NCBI GenBank assembly: GCA_963693285.1
Contig: OY848919.1
Location: 12,271,461 to 12,335,460, forward strand
Direction of reading: 5' to 3'
Length of the DNA: 64,000 nt
Origin: Xestospongia muta
Lineage: Eukaryota; Porifera; Demospongiae; Haplosclerida; Petrosiidae
The position numbers were made by a program, and so were the translations under genes. Every line of letters starts with the position of its first letter. Within the stretch, counting starts at the first letter, position 1. The notes beneath the pieces are model-generated. The model did no database searches, was not told where the DNA came from, and worked only from the letters and a program-made list of their open reading frames with translations. Of the stretch, positions 52,693 through 64,000 are shown one piece after another.

Positions 52693-52798
52693 TTTGTTGC
52701 TTCTAACAACACGTGCTCACGTGATAATAGGTATGGTCTTTGACTTGATGGGTGGAGCTTGTATAAAGCAATCTCGTTTAGGACTATTGTTTATCAAA
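52693..52798. promoter_or_regulatory. Bidirectional spacer with two CACGTG boxes
   Basis: CACGTG occurs at 52710-52715 and 52718-52723 (the second as TCACGTGAT), between the divergent start codons 106 bp apart. CACGTG binds bHLH-ZIP factors such as USF, MITF and TFEB. Lysosomal transporter genes often carry such CLEAR-type sites in vertebrates, so regulation of the SLC36-type gene this way is an inference. Confidence 0.55.
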
Positions 52799-55164
52799 AT
52801 GCATGATGATGAAGGGACAGACAGCAAGATTAAGATATTTGGTAATATTTTCATATCATTTATCGGAGCAGGAATTCTTGGTCTACCGTATGCCTTTAAA
52901 GAAGTAAGAATTCCTTGGTTGCTGTGATCTCCTCTTATGTTACAATGTTTCTTCCTAGGGTGGTCTTTTAGAAGGTATTGTTGTTATGTCTTTAGTTGGG
53001 ACAATCAGGTGAGTCACGTGATCATCACATGACATTCTTGTGATTGTTGTAATATAGTGTCAAGGCAATGTTGTTGTTAATCGATTGTAAAGATAGAATA
53101 GCACATGATATACAGATTGTAGCGTTACAGAATGGTATTAAATCGGAGAACCCTAATGGTAAGGGTTTTACTCTTCATCTTGATTATGGAGAAATAGGTA
53201 AGTGGGTGTGGCAATTGAGTAAACCTTCATATAAAATGAAAATTTTATGAAGGATTTTCAACGTATGGATCAATGGGGAAGTTCCTGGTGGATCTTTCAA
53301 TTATAATAACACAAATTGGTCAGTATAATTATAGAGAATGACAAGAAATATCTTACGCATACACTTTAACACATGCATGTCACTTATACTTGTGGACACA
53401 CTCACATCAATGATACATCCTCTAAACCACTCTAGCACAATACTCAGCGATGTGTTTTCTTTCAGTTTCTGTTTAGAATGTTTGTTTATTAAAGATACAC
53501 TTTTCACACATACACATGTTTACATACATTTGATGTTTCTATGTCTCTCTAGGTTTCACATGTTTATATAACCTATATTGTTTCTATGACTTACTCTTTA
53601 GGTTTCACATGTGCTTATCTTATATTTATATCAGAAAACTTATACAGTGTTTCTCAATTGTTGCCAAAGTAAGACTATCATTACATCATTATTACATCAT
53701 CTCTCTAACAGTTCCATATAGCCAATATTAATACAGTTATTATGTTTAATTATTTAAATTAAAATACATGTAAACATGTAATTACATCCATTAATAACAC
53801 TAAACTCATTTGTAGTATGTACTACAATCTTGGCATGAGTTAGAAATTACATTCTTCTTTGTAGGATTGCTTACGTTGCTATCTTGTTAGTACCATTGGC
53901 ATTTCTCTCAAATCTCAGGCATTTAAAAGCACTTGCTCCATTCAGGTATATTTTATCGAACAATTTTTTTTCCAATGACTTCTTTTTGTTACCAGTTTAT
54001 TTGCAGACTTTGCTAACGTCTTCGCATACAGTATCGTCTTTTTTTTTGATATGGAACATTTTCATTTAGTCAAGTAAGAGAACAATGTCCACCTTTAGTA
54101 CATTTATATGTGTCGATTTATTCCACATGTTATCTGTTAGTCACACTTACTGTATGTATGTACCATATAGTCATAGATATAATGTACCTATTAATACTGA
54201 CTAGATAAACATTAGATACTGAGTACAAAGAAATGTTATCCATGTGATTAAACACGCTTGTAAATGCAGCTGCTCTATATTATGTGGTACATTTACTTTA
54301 GTATAACTATATTACTGTAGTTTACATATACGAAGTATTTCTTTGGATGGTCTGCCATTTTTCTTGGGTGTAGCTATTTACTGCTACGAGGTGAGATCTA
54401 AACAATCATTTTGTCAGTTTAGCATCAACTAGTTGCCATAGTAACACTAAATGAACTGTTAAATAGTATACTATCACTCTATTTTTATTACACTATCACG
54501 CTAGGGAGCTGGGATGGTCTTGTCACTTGAACAGTCTGTAGTCAAGGAAAGTAGAGGCACATTTCGGAGGTACTGTCATTGCTAAAAAGTTAATTGTTAT
54601 ATATTGTGTGTATTGTTGTTTATATAGCATCTTCAAATTTGCTTTATTTTTGGTTACACTTCTATATATTGTGTTTGGAATGATGGGATATCTGGTAAGT
54701 AAACAATTCATTTGTCTATTCAACCATTCTTTAAACAATTGTTTTCACTTGTCTTTATGTTTACCAATACAATCAGAGTCCGTGTCAAATCAACGATCCG
54801 TTCACTTGTTCTTTTATTTTTACTTTCTTTTATAGTCCTTTGGACCTCATACACAAAGCATTATCACTTTAAATCTTCCTGATGGTAATAATATTAATGT
54901 AAAAAATGTCATCATCAGTTTGCTACTTTAGGGCCTTTTCCCTTCATTGTCAAGGCTTGTTTGTGCTTGTCACTCTTTTTCACTTATCCTGGTATGTAGT
55001 TGTCTATTTACCAAATGAATGCAGAGTATTATTTACTGTTTGTTTAGTCATGATGTTTCCAGTTACTGAGATACTCGAGAAGAGACTGTCTTGTGGGAAT
55101 ATGTCATCAGCATACTCCAAATACATTTATGGAGTAAGTAAAATAGAATTAGCTGTGTTATCTG

Positions 55165-55217
<53 letters not shown>

Positions 55218-55598
55218 CTCCTAGTGTATCTTAAGAACATGTCTAGTATTACTAACTGGAATCGTTGTTCTCTTGATACCTAATTTTGCAACATTGATGG
55301 CACTTGTGGGATCCTCCTGTTGTACATTACTAGCCTTTATTCTACCAGCACTGTTCCATATGAAATTGTTTAAAAAGTAACATCACACACATCACAGACT
55401 GATCAATGATTGTTGAATAAGCAATCAATTGAATTGATGGGAATAAATGTTACTCTACTTTTTTCTTTACATTAGGGAATTAACAAATCTCCAGTTGTTG
55501 TTTGATATATTTATAATAGCAATTGGTATTGTCGGGTAAGATAAGTGAACACTGTCACACACACACACACACACACTAACACACACACACACACACAC

Positions 55599-55637
<39 letters not shown>

Positions 55638-55868
55638 CACATAATTACATTTATACAATATCAACTTATAATAACTGATGCTCTCTCTCTCTTTGTTATA
55701 TTGAAGTCTTGTAATTCTCTTCCACTTTTCTTTTTTAGTACTGTAATAGGTACACAAGATGCATTGGCTCGTCTTTTTACAGATAAAACTACTGGTCTTG
55801 CAATTGTACATGTCGCTAATAGCAGTATGATAAATACAACATTAACACCATCATTAATTTCCTATTAA
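52799..55868 (+). CDS. SLC36/PAT-type proton-coupled amino acid transporter
   Basis: Spliced plus-strand gene beginning MHDDEGTDSKIKIFGNIF. TM1 is ISFIGAGILGLPYAFKE, the motif typical of the amino acid/auxin permease (AAAP) family. It continues GGLLEGIVVMSLVGTISVKA, GFSTYGSMGKFLVDLSIIIT, GFTCAYLIFISENLYSV, an AILLVPLAFLSNLRHLKALA segment, GLPFFLGVAIYCYEGAGMVL, LFLVTLLYIVFGMMGYLSFG, then GTVIGTQDALARLF and the end LTPSLISY. About ten hydrophobic segments are visible. Exons 52799-52903 and 52959-53008 and their followers join in frame. PAT transporters move small neutral amino acids with protons across lysosomal or plasma membranes. The long upstream open frame from 52571 is antisense to the neighbouring gene and was not used. 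Confidence 0.85.
55169..55215. repeat. (CT)n microsatellite
   Basis: About 22 units in an SLC36-type intron. It forms the polypyrimidine tract before the acceptor of the next exon. Confidence 0.95.
55556..55640. repeat. Interrupted (CA)n microsatellite
   Basis: CA runs broken at intervals by TAA, inside the penultimate SLC36-type intron. Confidence 0.95.
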
Positions 55869-56292
55869 ATAATTGAATGATTTATCTGATTTCTTTTTTT
55901 TTCATTTTTCTGATTTCTTTTTTTCGTATTTATTCTGATTCTATTCTTACTCTTTGTTATATCAATGAAAATCGAAATTGTTTCCTAATTAAAAATGCAA
56001 AATTAAAAATTTCAATTTTTGCTGAATAAAATATAGGAGAGAAATATTTAGATAAACCAGTCAATAAGTAATTCAGACATATTCTAAAATAATATTAACA
56101 CAATCATTACAAAATATATGTAATGACATCAATAGCTATGTTAAACATAACTGATAAAAGAGGCAAGGCCCAGAATACAAATATAGGAGAAAGATAAAGT
56201 GCTAGACATTATGTAATCTAACAATTTGATAATATAATATTAAAATACATGTGATTAAGTTTAAGAAATATTTTAAAAAGATCAACTTGTTC
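55869..56292. other. Convergent 3' spacer SLC36/NUDT6
   Basis: T- and A-rich sequence with likely polyadenylation words on both strands (for example aataaa near 56026). No gene was seen. Confidence 0.6.
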
Positions 56293-57764
56293 TCACCGCT
56301 CCTCTTTCTCTCTTGCCAATGATTTTCTAATAAATAATTCGTAACTGTATCCAGGTAACAAAGACGGCCACTGTTCAGGAACTATATCAATGTCTTTAAA
56401 ACCTGTTTCCATTTCTTGTAAAACCAGTTCTGCTATCCGGTTTGTCAATTGTGTTGCCAACGGAGATAACTGAAGTTCTCTCAGCCCCACCCATTGACAT
56501 TTGAGGACCTCGTCCTCACAAGGAGTGATATCAAATGTAAGAGGTTTCATACGACAAATGAAGTAGAGATCAGATTGGTCAAACGCCATCGGCAAATGAT
56601 GATGCTGACGAAAGGCAATCACAGACTGGAATTCTATAAGAAAAGAATTGAAATGTTAAGTAAAGACTTTGTTCTTTTTAATATTATCAATAATCTTACC
56701 AGCTATTATGCCTGTTTCTTCTAGTACTTCTCTCTCAGCAGTATCAGCTAATTAAACAATGTATCATTATTCATACGAGTTCAGTCACTAACCTATATTT
56801 TCTGATAACTCTGACAACCCACCCGGAAACTTCCATTTAGCAGGCTAAAAAATAAAAAATTACAGTCTTATCTTCTGACACTATTGTACTAATAGTAAAA
56901 TTACTAATTATAATATTACCAATATAATAACCTTATATTTATCTTGTGTCACTAATAGCTCTTTAGTTTCTTCGCGTAAAACAATTCCTATAATAAGAAA
57001 GCAAATGAATAAAATAATCAAGTTCTATTTATCAATATATTAACTTCATATAATGTTAATATATTAACTTTAGATAAAGTTAATATATTAACTGTATCAT
57101 AATAACATATTATCTTAGGAATATATAAGTCAAATGATCAAATTTACCACAGACTCCAACTTGATGTGATGCAAAGTGAGGTATTTTATTTGGCCTAGAC
57201 TTGTCTAACCATCTACTTAGTACTATCTCATTGTGTAAAGTATGATGCAATAGAAATCCATGTTGTACTGCTTCACTGATTAAAGCACTGTGTTCAACAG
57301 GAACATGTAACCAAACAGCAGAACGACCTTCTTCACTCCATTGATTTATATGACCTATTAAAGATAATATTAGAGTGTACTCACTAATTACAATAGAATA
57401 ATTAATTGTTAGTGATTTTATGTTGAGTATTGTGGATATGGTCAAGAATGATACACCAACCATTACATCATAATGATGTCATACCTTTTAATATCTTTCC
57501 AAACTCGTCAAGTGACCATTCTTTGGTTGCACTTTCATTTTTATTTAATTCTACTCTAATTGCATTATAAGGCCGCACCTCTGACCATGGCAATGAAAAT
57601 GAACTATATTGTCGACAAAACATCCTTGCATTACATAGCTGGATTGTGTGATGTTGTTGACTACCAGGCATTGATAACTGGTCAGTACATGGCACAGAGA
57701 GAGAGGAGAGTAAACTACTTAAAGGAGCTGCCAATCTTCTATAAAAGTTCCTGGATATAGCCAT
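56293..57764 (-). CDS. NUDT6: NUDT6-like Nudix hydrolase
   Basis: Six exons (57485-57764, 57148-57354, 56932-56987, 56793-56844, 56700-56747, 56293-56633) sum to 984 nt, 327 aa; human NUDT6 is 316. The N-terminus (MAISRNFYRRLAAPLSSLLS) looks like a mitochondrial presequence. The pre-Nudix domain contains AVWLHVPVEHSALISEAVQ, GFLLHHT and SHQVGVCG. The complete Nudix box G-x5-E-x7-REVLEETGI begins at GLSELSENIADTAE and retains the metal-binding glutamates. Nudix enzymes hydrolyse nucleoside-diphosphate-linked substrates; the physiological substrate of NUDT6 is unsettled. In vertebrates it lies antisense to FGF2, but no FGF gene is seen here; the neighbour is an F-box/WD40 gene in divergent orientation. 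Confidence 0.9.
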
Positions 57765-57935
57765 TTATTGAAATAAACAAAACGGGTGGGGTCTTACTAA
57801 GTTCTATGAATTTCATTATTTCTACGTGGGTATACACGCCCACTTTTTACTTTGTTTCCATGGTCACTAATCAACAGGACCAGTACTCCTAGTTTCAAAG
57901 TATTAACAGTTACACCTTACAAAATTCTTTTAACA
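57765..57935. promoter_or_regulatory. Bidirectional spacer NUDT6/F-box-WD40 with X-box-like site
   Basis: 171 bp separate the start codons. gtttccatggtcac at 57854-57867 matches the RFX X-box GTTNCC-AT-GGNAAC in 13 of 14 positions. It lies 68 bp upstream of the F-box start and 89 bp from the NUDT6 start. Confidence 0.5.
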
Positions 57936-60900
57936 ATGGAGAAGCACGTTTTGCGAAGAAGCACTTCAGAACCACCGCCATCTTTAACTTCCCATTGTTC
58001 CACATCTCCAATCAGTGTGTCTTCCCTGTCTCGGAGGAGATGCCGACCAACCATTCTGAGTTATGAACAAGGAAAGGACTGTGTTGGAATGTGGTTGAAT
58101 ATGTGGGATAGTGAACAAGTATGTAATGGAGGCTATAGTTCTATATATTTGATATATATTTTATAGATAAGGTCTGTACTGGAAGCTTTAGTCAAGCACT
58201 GTAATGTGACTCAATTGGGATTCTTAAAGACAGTATGTTATAAATGGCTATATAAATGGACAAATGAAAAGATAGATGAATAGACAGATGGCTGTATGTA
58301 TGGACAGATAAATAACGGAATGGATCAATGGTTTGTTTGATGTACATGTTATCTTCATTGCAGGCGCTAGAGTCTGTACCTCATCATGATTTTCTATATC
58401 ATGCGAAAAGAAAATTTCCCTCATCTCATTTTTCACCACTTTCCACTCCTATTAGCAGACAATTGAAAGAAAAACTTCACCAATCACGACGTCCAGAAGT
58501 AAGAACTGTTTTCAATTGTACTTAGTACATCCACCAATATTATCTACTAGTACATCCAACAATATTATCTACTAATACATCCAACATACAGTCATTCATT
58601 TTTCCATTAGAATAAAAGACTCTATAGAACAGAGAGTATATTAATTAATAGTGAAGTATCAATGTCAACGTCACTGCATATGGTCTTACCAACTACTCCA
58701 CATGAAACCACACCCATTGAAAAGCTACCAGGTATCCGCCCATCAACTGCTCCTGAACAACTAACGTCAGAAAAACATCGATACTCAGGTAATGGACAAA
58801 CAGGTGGATGGATAGATTGATATCAGATGGATGAATAGATTGATATCAGATGGATGGATAGATTGATATCAGATGGATGGATAGATTGATATCAGATGGA
58901 TGGATAGATTGATACCAGATGGATGGATAGATTGATATCAGATGGATGAATAGATTGATATCAGATGGATGAATAGATTGATATCAGATGGATGGATAGA
59001 TTGATACCAGATGGACGGATAGATTGATACCAGATGGATGGATAGATTGATACCAGATGGATGAATAGATTGATATCAGATGGATGGATAGATTGATACC
59101 AGATGGATGAATGCTTATATACAATTAGAGAGAATATAAATGTGTTGTATTAATTGGTTCATTCTTTATCAGTTCGTCTATGTAATCCTGGTCGTCGTCA
59201 TATGCAAATTACTTTATCTCATCTTGGTACTCCACAATGTTATATGATGTCTACAACAAGAAGGTCAAGATCGCAATACTTACAAGATCCTTACTTCGGT
59301 GGAAGTACTAGTAACCTACAGTTACCAGAAGGTGCTTTAACATTTCTCAATTGGTTCAGTTCATTGGATAAAGGTCAATATCATATAATATGTATATAGT
59401 GAATACAGTGAGTTGTATGTATTGGTGATATTGGACTGTGGTTTCAATGCATCTCAATTGGTAAATTTTGGACTGTGGTTTCAATGTATCTCAATTGATA
59501 ATATGGGATTAAAACTTAAGGCTCAATATACTGATCACACTAAATATTATAGTACATTTACTATGATAGTTATAGACCCATTTGAAGTATTGGGTTCAAT
59601 ATACACACATATTATAATATCAGGTGTCCATATTAAACATTTCTCCTTAGACTGGCAACAGCAAGACATTCTTCAGTTAGTAGTATGGAGTTTAGATGTA
59701 AGAGAACTATACTGTTTAATGACACTATTACTGGTAAGTTAATAATACCTACTGTAATGATACTAGTATGTATTGTGTGTTCTGTAGTCTCGGCAGTATC
59801 GTGATTTTATCAGCAATCTTCCTGAGTCTATTGTAATAATGATATTGTCGTATGTACCTGGGAAAGATTTATTGGAAGCTTGCAGGGTAAGAATGGATGC
59901 ATATATGTGCAGCTGGTGAAATGGATACATGAGTAGTTAAATAGATTCATAGTTAGATAACATGTTCTAAAGAATGTGTAAACACTTTAAATGGATTCAT
60001 AGTTTGAACAAATAGATATATGTGTAGGAAAATGGATGCATAAACAGGTAGAAATGGATAAATAGGTAGAAATGGATGTATAAACAGGTAGAAATGGATG
60101 TACAGATAAAAATATTATATATTTCTTTCATCAGGTGTGTCGTAGTTGGAGAGATCGTTGTTCTAATGATAGTCTGTGGAGAATTAAGTGCTCACAAATA
60201 CCACTAGGTAACTGCTACTCACTAACTTATGCATCTATTACTCAATATAATGTGTCCATTTACTGTAACACATGGTTCTTTTCCAGGAGTACCTGCTATA
60301 GTAACTATATCCTGGAAACAGTTATTTATTGATGATATCAAGTTAAAACGAAATTGGCGTCTTGGTCGAGCTAAGATCACAACTCTCACAGCTCACACTC
60401 ACAGAGTGCTTTGTGTGAGGGTGAAGGAGGATGAGGGGATATGTGCTTCAGGAGGAGCTGATCGTACTATTAGAATATGGTCTATGAAAGATGGAAGACT
60501 AATGAATACCATATATGGTCATATAGTAAGTCCATTTGGCAGTCTGTCCATCCATCCATCTATCTATCCATCCATCTATTCATTCATCTATCCATCCAGC
60601 TATCCATCTATCTATCCATCTATCTATCCATCCATCCATTCATTCATCTATTCATCCAGCTATCCATCCATCTATCTATCCATCCATCCATTCATTCATC
60701 TATCCATCCAGCTATCCATCTATCTATCCATCAATCTATCCATCCATCCATTCATTCATCTATTCATCCAGCTATCCATCCATCTATCTATCCATCCATC
60801 CATTCATTCATCTATCCATCCAGCTATCCATCTATCTATCCATCTATCTATTCATCCATCCATTCATTCATCTATCCATCCAGCTATCCATCTATCTATC

Positions 60901-62357
60901 CATCTATCTATCCATCCATCCATTCATTCATCTATCCATCCATCCATCCATTTATCTATCCATCCATTTATTCATTCATCCATCCACAGAAGAACATTTG
61001 GTGTTTAACTTTCTATGGTCTTAATTTACTAATCAGTGGATCAGGTGATTGCAGTATTAGAATATGGAATTTTAGGAATGGGATTTGTGAACGTAGTCTG
61101 GAGGGACACTCTGGTACAGTGTGGTCTGTACAGCAGAAAGGAGATCTAATGATAAGTGGATCTCATGATAACACTGTAAGGATGAATGGATAGATAAATG
61201 GATGGATGATGGATGGATGAATAAATCAATGGACAAACAATTGAGATAAATTAATTAAAGAGATGTCTCTTTTTTTCGTAGGCTATAATTTGGAATATTA
61301 GACAATGTCAGTATCTTTGTCATCTTAGAGGTCACACTGGTGCTGTGTTTGCTGTTGATCTTAATGATACAACTACCACTGCATTTACTGCTAGTGGAGA
61401 TAAGGTATAACTAATATTATAATCAAGTGATGTCCCTGATATTAACATAATTAATTAATATTATTATAATTAGTCTGTCCGCATATGGAGCATCATTGAT
61501 GGTCAGTGTATAAGAGTTCTACCAATCAGTGATCAACATCCTGTGGTATCACTTCACTACAGTAAAGTAAGTATTACTTCATAGTGAAAATATTAAATCT
61601 GTTTTTCTTCTATAGGGACTTATAGTATGTTCAGCTGGTTCAGCAATATCATTATGGTCTGTCAATAATGGTATGAAAACATTAGAATTAAAAGGACACC
61701 AAGACAGGTATTATAAAGACATTGTTTGGGATTATAGATACACAATACAGTACATTACAAGTAGTTGACAAAGATATTCTCATGCTGACATAGACCAAAT
61801 ACAGTAACCAGACTACTATTGATGACATTTAATATAGACAATATTGGACATGTACAATGTATATGAGAGTAACTGTATGTGTGTACATGATATAGTACAT
61901 TATTTTAGATATCAATTGTCATATTTCTTGTTGTAGAGTTGAGAGTGTTCATTTAGTTACTAGAGGTAGTAATGCTAATACTATCATCAGTTGTAGTAAA
62001 GACAAACTCATCAAATACTGGAATATTAACAGGTATTATTAATATATGTCAATTAATTCATTCATAACTCAAGTTTAAATATCTACTCTTTCAAAAACCA
62101 TCCATTTATCTATTCGTCATTTCATCTTTAATAGTGGCCGATGTATACGAACACTAGAGAGTCACATGGCTACAGTTAATGATATTCATAGAGACACTAT
62201 GCGACTGGTAAGTGTCTCCGATGATTGTACTCTAAAGATATGGGACTTTTATCCCAATACTAAATCTACATCACCTAAAAAAACTGCTAAATCCAAATAT
62301 AGAACTAACACAGCTATTACTAGAGTATATGTTACAAGTAGTGGAAGACAAGAATAG
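57936..62357 (+). CDS. F-box/WD40-repeat protein, possibly FBXW10-like
   Basis: Fifteen exons: 57936-58118, 58167-58232, 58364-58498, 58611-58798, 59173-59373, 59651-59733, 59788-59886, 60135-60207, 60287-60525, 60990-61175, 61282-61404, 61474-61566, 61616-61707, 61937-62032, 62135-62357. The N-terminal domain includes [20 protein letters not shown] and [15 protein letters not shown], which recalls FBXW10-type N-termini. The F-box is [20 protein letters not shown] and [19 protein letters not shown]. Seven WD repeats follow ([118 protein letters not shown]), closing a propeller, then a basic tail. F-box/WD40 proteins are substrate receptors of SCF ubiquitin ligases. The subfamily is a guess from the N-terminus. 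Confidence 0.85.
58787..59115. repeat. ~24-27 bp minisatellite in F-box gene intron 4
   Basis: About twelve copies of gatggatagattgatatcag, with ATACC and GAATAG variants, fill most of the intron between exons 4 and 5. Confidence 0.92.
60536..60988. repeat. Intron made of ATCC/ATCT tetranucleotide satellite
   Basis: Apart from the gtaag donor region and the cacag acceptor, this 464-bp intron (60526-60989) is almost entirely CATC/TATC tetranucleotides. They form higher-order blocks of about 60-120 bp containing attcattcatctatccatcc. The isoleucine-histidine-proline-serine open frames in three frames are artefacts. Confidence 0.95.
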
Positions 62358-62592
62358 TAATTATTGTAACTGGACTACCTCCTAGTTTTTATTGAAATAC
62401 TATTGACATTACTAAAGTTATTGAAAATCAGCTTACTACCTATGCTAAGAGAATTTATGTATATCATTTTTTAAAATAAAATTTGTAGCAGCCAAAGATG
62501 AAACAAACAGTTATACAAACCAATTTAAAATATATATATATAATAAATTTATAAGAGAATAGGGAAATAACAGGGCATTCAAATATATTAAT

Positions 62593-63705
62593 TTAACAAT
62601 CAGTATAGCCAACTTCTTCATATGATAACCTCACATATGGTGACTTCATTGGTAGCAACCAATACTCTTCATTGTAAAACAAATAAAATTTCTTCTCCAA
62701 TACAATATAGTAGTACATATCCAACAAGCTCTCAAGAAAATGAACCACTGGTTGATGTGGTTGGAAATTAGCGTAAAATCTCATCATATCATCGGCAATA
62801 GTATTATTGCCTTGTGGCCCAAATATATGTGAGGCATTTCCAAGATATATCGGTTCATCACAAAACAATGTTATATATGTGTAATTAATGATGTAGTTAC
62901 CATAGAATTTGGCGCCTAATTTCTTGGCTTGACAATAAACTTTTTGAACATACGTGGCACAATCACATGGGGTAAACCACAGCTTGCCGTCAGGATCAGG
63001 GGAACTACGAGCACGCCAGGACTCATAAAATGGTAGAGTGTGATTATATGCTTTCATAAAAATAGAGAGATTAGCAAATTGTGCTCCTGTTATTTCACCA
63101 ATTTTTTTCAGTGTACCATTAACTTTCCAGTGGTCGTCTGTTATACCAGGATAGAAACAAACAGCACCTTGGTTACACCAGACTGGTGAAGAACGATTAG
63201 CAACAATATGAGGAAAAGTACAATTGAAGAGTTGGTAAAGTTCATACCACTCTGTGGTGTAATTTAGACCTGTTCTTGTGTTACGGAAACCAATAGCATC
63301 GTGAATGACATTCTAAAGGAGATAGTGATTTCGCTGTAAAGGCTAAGTTTTAGACTTACAATTTCTGATAGCAGTTTCCCAAACTTAAACTCCCAAACTG
63401 GAGCTTTGAGAAGGAAAATCTCAATAACATCATCGTCTGCAAAACTTGGTATGTGACTATCTTTATAACCTAAAGAAGAAAGAAAATACTTCATCATTTG
63501 TCCACCTATCATATCATTTGTACATCCATCATTTGATAACATATATACCTGTAGGACAAAAAGGATAGACAGCTCCATTACAGTAAGGATCAACAGGCGG
63601 CCTAACGTTATGTATATTCGGTGTTATAGGCCATGTCGTACTATCAGATACTGGGGAGTAGAAGATAATAACAAGACAGACTGATAGAAGGAAAAAGCAC
63701 CCCAT
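62593..63705 (-). CDS. CLN5: CLN5 lysosomal protein (BMP synthase family)
   Basis: Three exons (63552-63705, 63360-63469, 62593-63312) sum to 984 nt, 327 aa. Signal peptide: MGCFFLLSVCLVIIFYSPVS. Family motifs in order: WPITPNIHNVRPPVDPYC, FADDDVIEIFLLKAPVWEFK, VIHDAIGFRNTRTGLNYT, TEWYELYQLFNCTFPH, WCNQGAVCFYPGI, TPCDCATYVQKVY, YLGNASHIFGPQGN, FYLFYNEEYWLLPMKSP. CLN5 is a soluble glycosylated lysosomal enzyme with an NlpC/P60-like fold; the human protein makes bis(monoacylglycero)phosphate and its loss causes a neuronal ceroid lipofuscinosis. The His of VIHDAIGF and the second Cys of CDCATYV sit where the human catalytic His and Cys lie. Several N-x-S/T sites are present. Confidence 0.95.
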
Positions 63706-63870
63706 TCTTCAAGAGAAAATAGTGCGAATTTAAGTTAATGGGCGTGGGTTGTTATTCTAGGGGTGTGGCTGGTCTTTGGATATATTCAGATCACACCATG
63801 CATCAGCTCATTATCACAACATAATATACAACAAGAGAATTAGCTACCACACACTCAATCAACTCTAGTA
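63706..63870. promoter_or_regulatory. Bidirectional spacer CLN5/NSDHL-like
   Basis: 165 bp separate divergent start codons. GC-richer words (gggcgtggg, ggggtgtggc; CACCC/GT-box or KLF/Sp type) lie near 63740-63772. No E-box was seen. Confidence 0.5.
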
Positions 63871-64000
63871 ATGGCTGCACAACTTAGAAAGGTTAGTTAA
63901 TACTAATGATTTCATAAGTACATCAAAGTCTTTCTTTCCAATAGTCTAAGACTGTCTGTACTGTAGTTGGTGGATGTGGTTTCCTTGGACGACACATGGT
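63871..64000 (+). CDS. NSDHL: NSDHL-like sterol 3-beta-dehydrogenase, N-terminus only
   Basis: Exon 1 (63871-63891) encodes MAAQLRK and has a gttag donor. Exon 2 begins at 63945 and encodes SKTVCTVVGGCGFLGRHMV up to the window end. This is the Rossmann GGxGFLGxH motif that starts 3-beta-HSD family proteins, and CTVVGG followed by FLGRHMV fits sterol-4-alpha-carboxylate 3-dehydrogenase (NSDHL), which removes C-4 methyl groups during sterol synthesis. Only about 26 residues are visible, so another 3-beta-HSD paralogue is possible. Confidence 0.65.

Noticed and set aside
52571..52798. N-terminal extension of the SLC36-type protein
   Set aside because: The opposite strand has a clean ATG, a presequence-like exon and a gtaag donor here, and the frame upstream of 52799 has no hydrophobic or family-like content.
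60229..61193. Long Ile/His/Pro/Ser open frames on the plus strand
   Set aside because: They come from the ATCC tetranucleotide satellite, which is open in all three frames. Only the flanking WD40 exons are real.

Overview
The window looks like a demosponge nuclear genome, probably Amphimedon or a close relative. It is AT-rich and gene-dense, with GT-AG introns mostly of 40-150 bases, short exons, metazoan protein families (Fringe, CLN5, YIPF5, CHIC, TTC29, a DNHD1-like dynein, SLC36, an FEM1-like protein), many microsatellites, and very short spacers between genes. The species is inferred from architecture and family content, not from any marker sequence. No tRNA, rRNA, CRISPR array or bacterial-type operon was seen.

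Layout. 1-6702 (minus): 5' part of a large gene with at least four death-fold (CARD-like) modules, an unnamed ~200-residue helical domain and a long coiled coil; it runs off the left edge. 6703-13587: no intact independent gene. This stretch holds four tandem, 5'-truncated copies of the second half of a cathepsin O gene in graded decay. 13588-16520 (minus): the complete parental cathepsin O gene, 12 exons and 346 aa. 16671-18711 (minus): TTC29. 18839-20727 (plus): Fringe glycosyltransferase. 21039-23150 (minus): YIPF5. 23518-24906 (minus): CHIC protein. 25076-26023 (plus): proteasome assembly factor POMP. 26158-45395 (minus): a 19-kb DNHD1-like dynein heavy chain gene. 45595-47682 (minus): intronless FEM1-like ankyrin protein. 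48968-52692 (minus): incompletely resolved gene with a mitochondrial-type N-terminus. 52799-55868 (plus): SLC36-type amino acid transporter. 56293-57764 (minus): NUDT6. 57936-62357 (plus): F-box/WD40 protein. 62593-63705 (minus): CLN5. 63871 to the right edge (plus): start of an NSDHL-like sterol dehydrogenase.

Organisation. Five head-to-head pairs share very short spacers (about 106-171 bp between start codons): TTC29/Fringe, CHIC/POMP, unknown/SLC36, NUDT6/F-box-WD40 and CLN5/NSDHL. Both axonemal-type genes (TTC29 and the DNHD1-like dynein) have an RFX X-box-like sequence within about 55 bp of the start codon, and a third lies between NUDT6 and the F-box gene. The SLC36 pair has two CACGTG boxes.

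Most unusual content: the cathepsin O 3'-half array, whose nearest copy is open across all six exons and could be an alternative 3' end; the DNHD1-like dynein, which has lost the AAA1 P-loop but kept those of AAA2 and AAA3; a duplicated exon of exactly three heptads in the CARD-like gene; and a 27-bp minisatellite that multiplies a splice acceptor 12 times. Exon models were read by eye. For cathepsin O, Fringe, YIPF5, CHIC, POMP, NUDT6 and CLN5 the summed exon lengths are exact multiples of three with one open frame.
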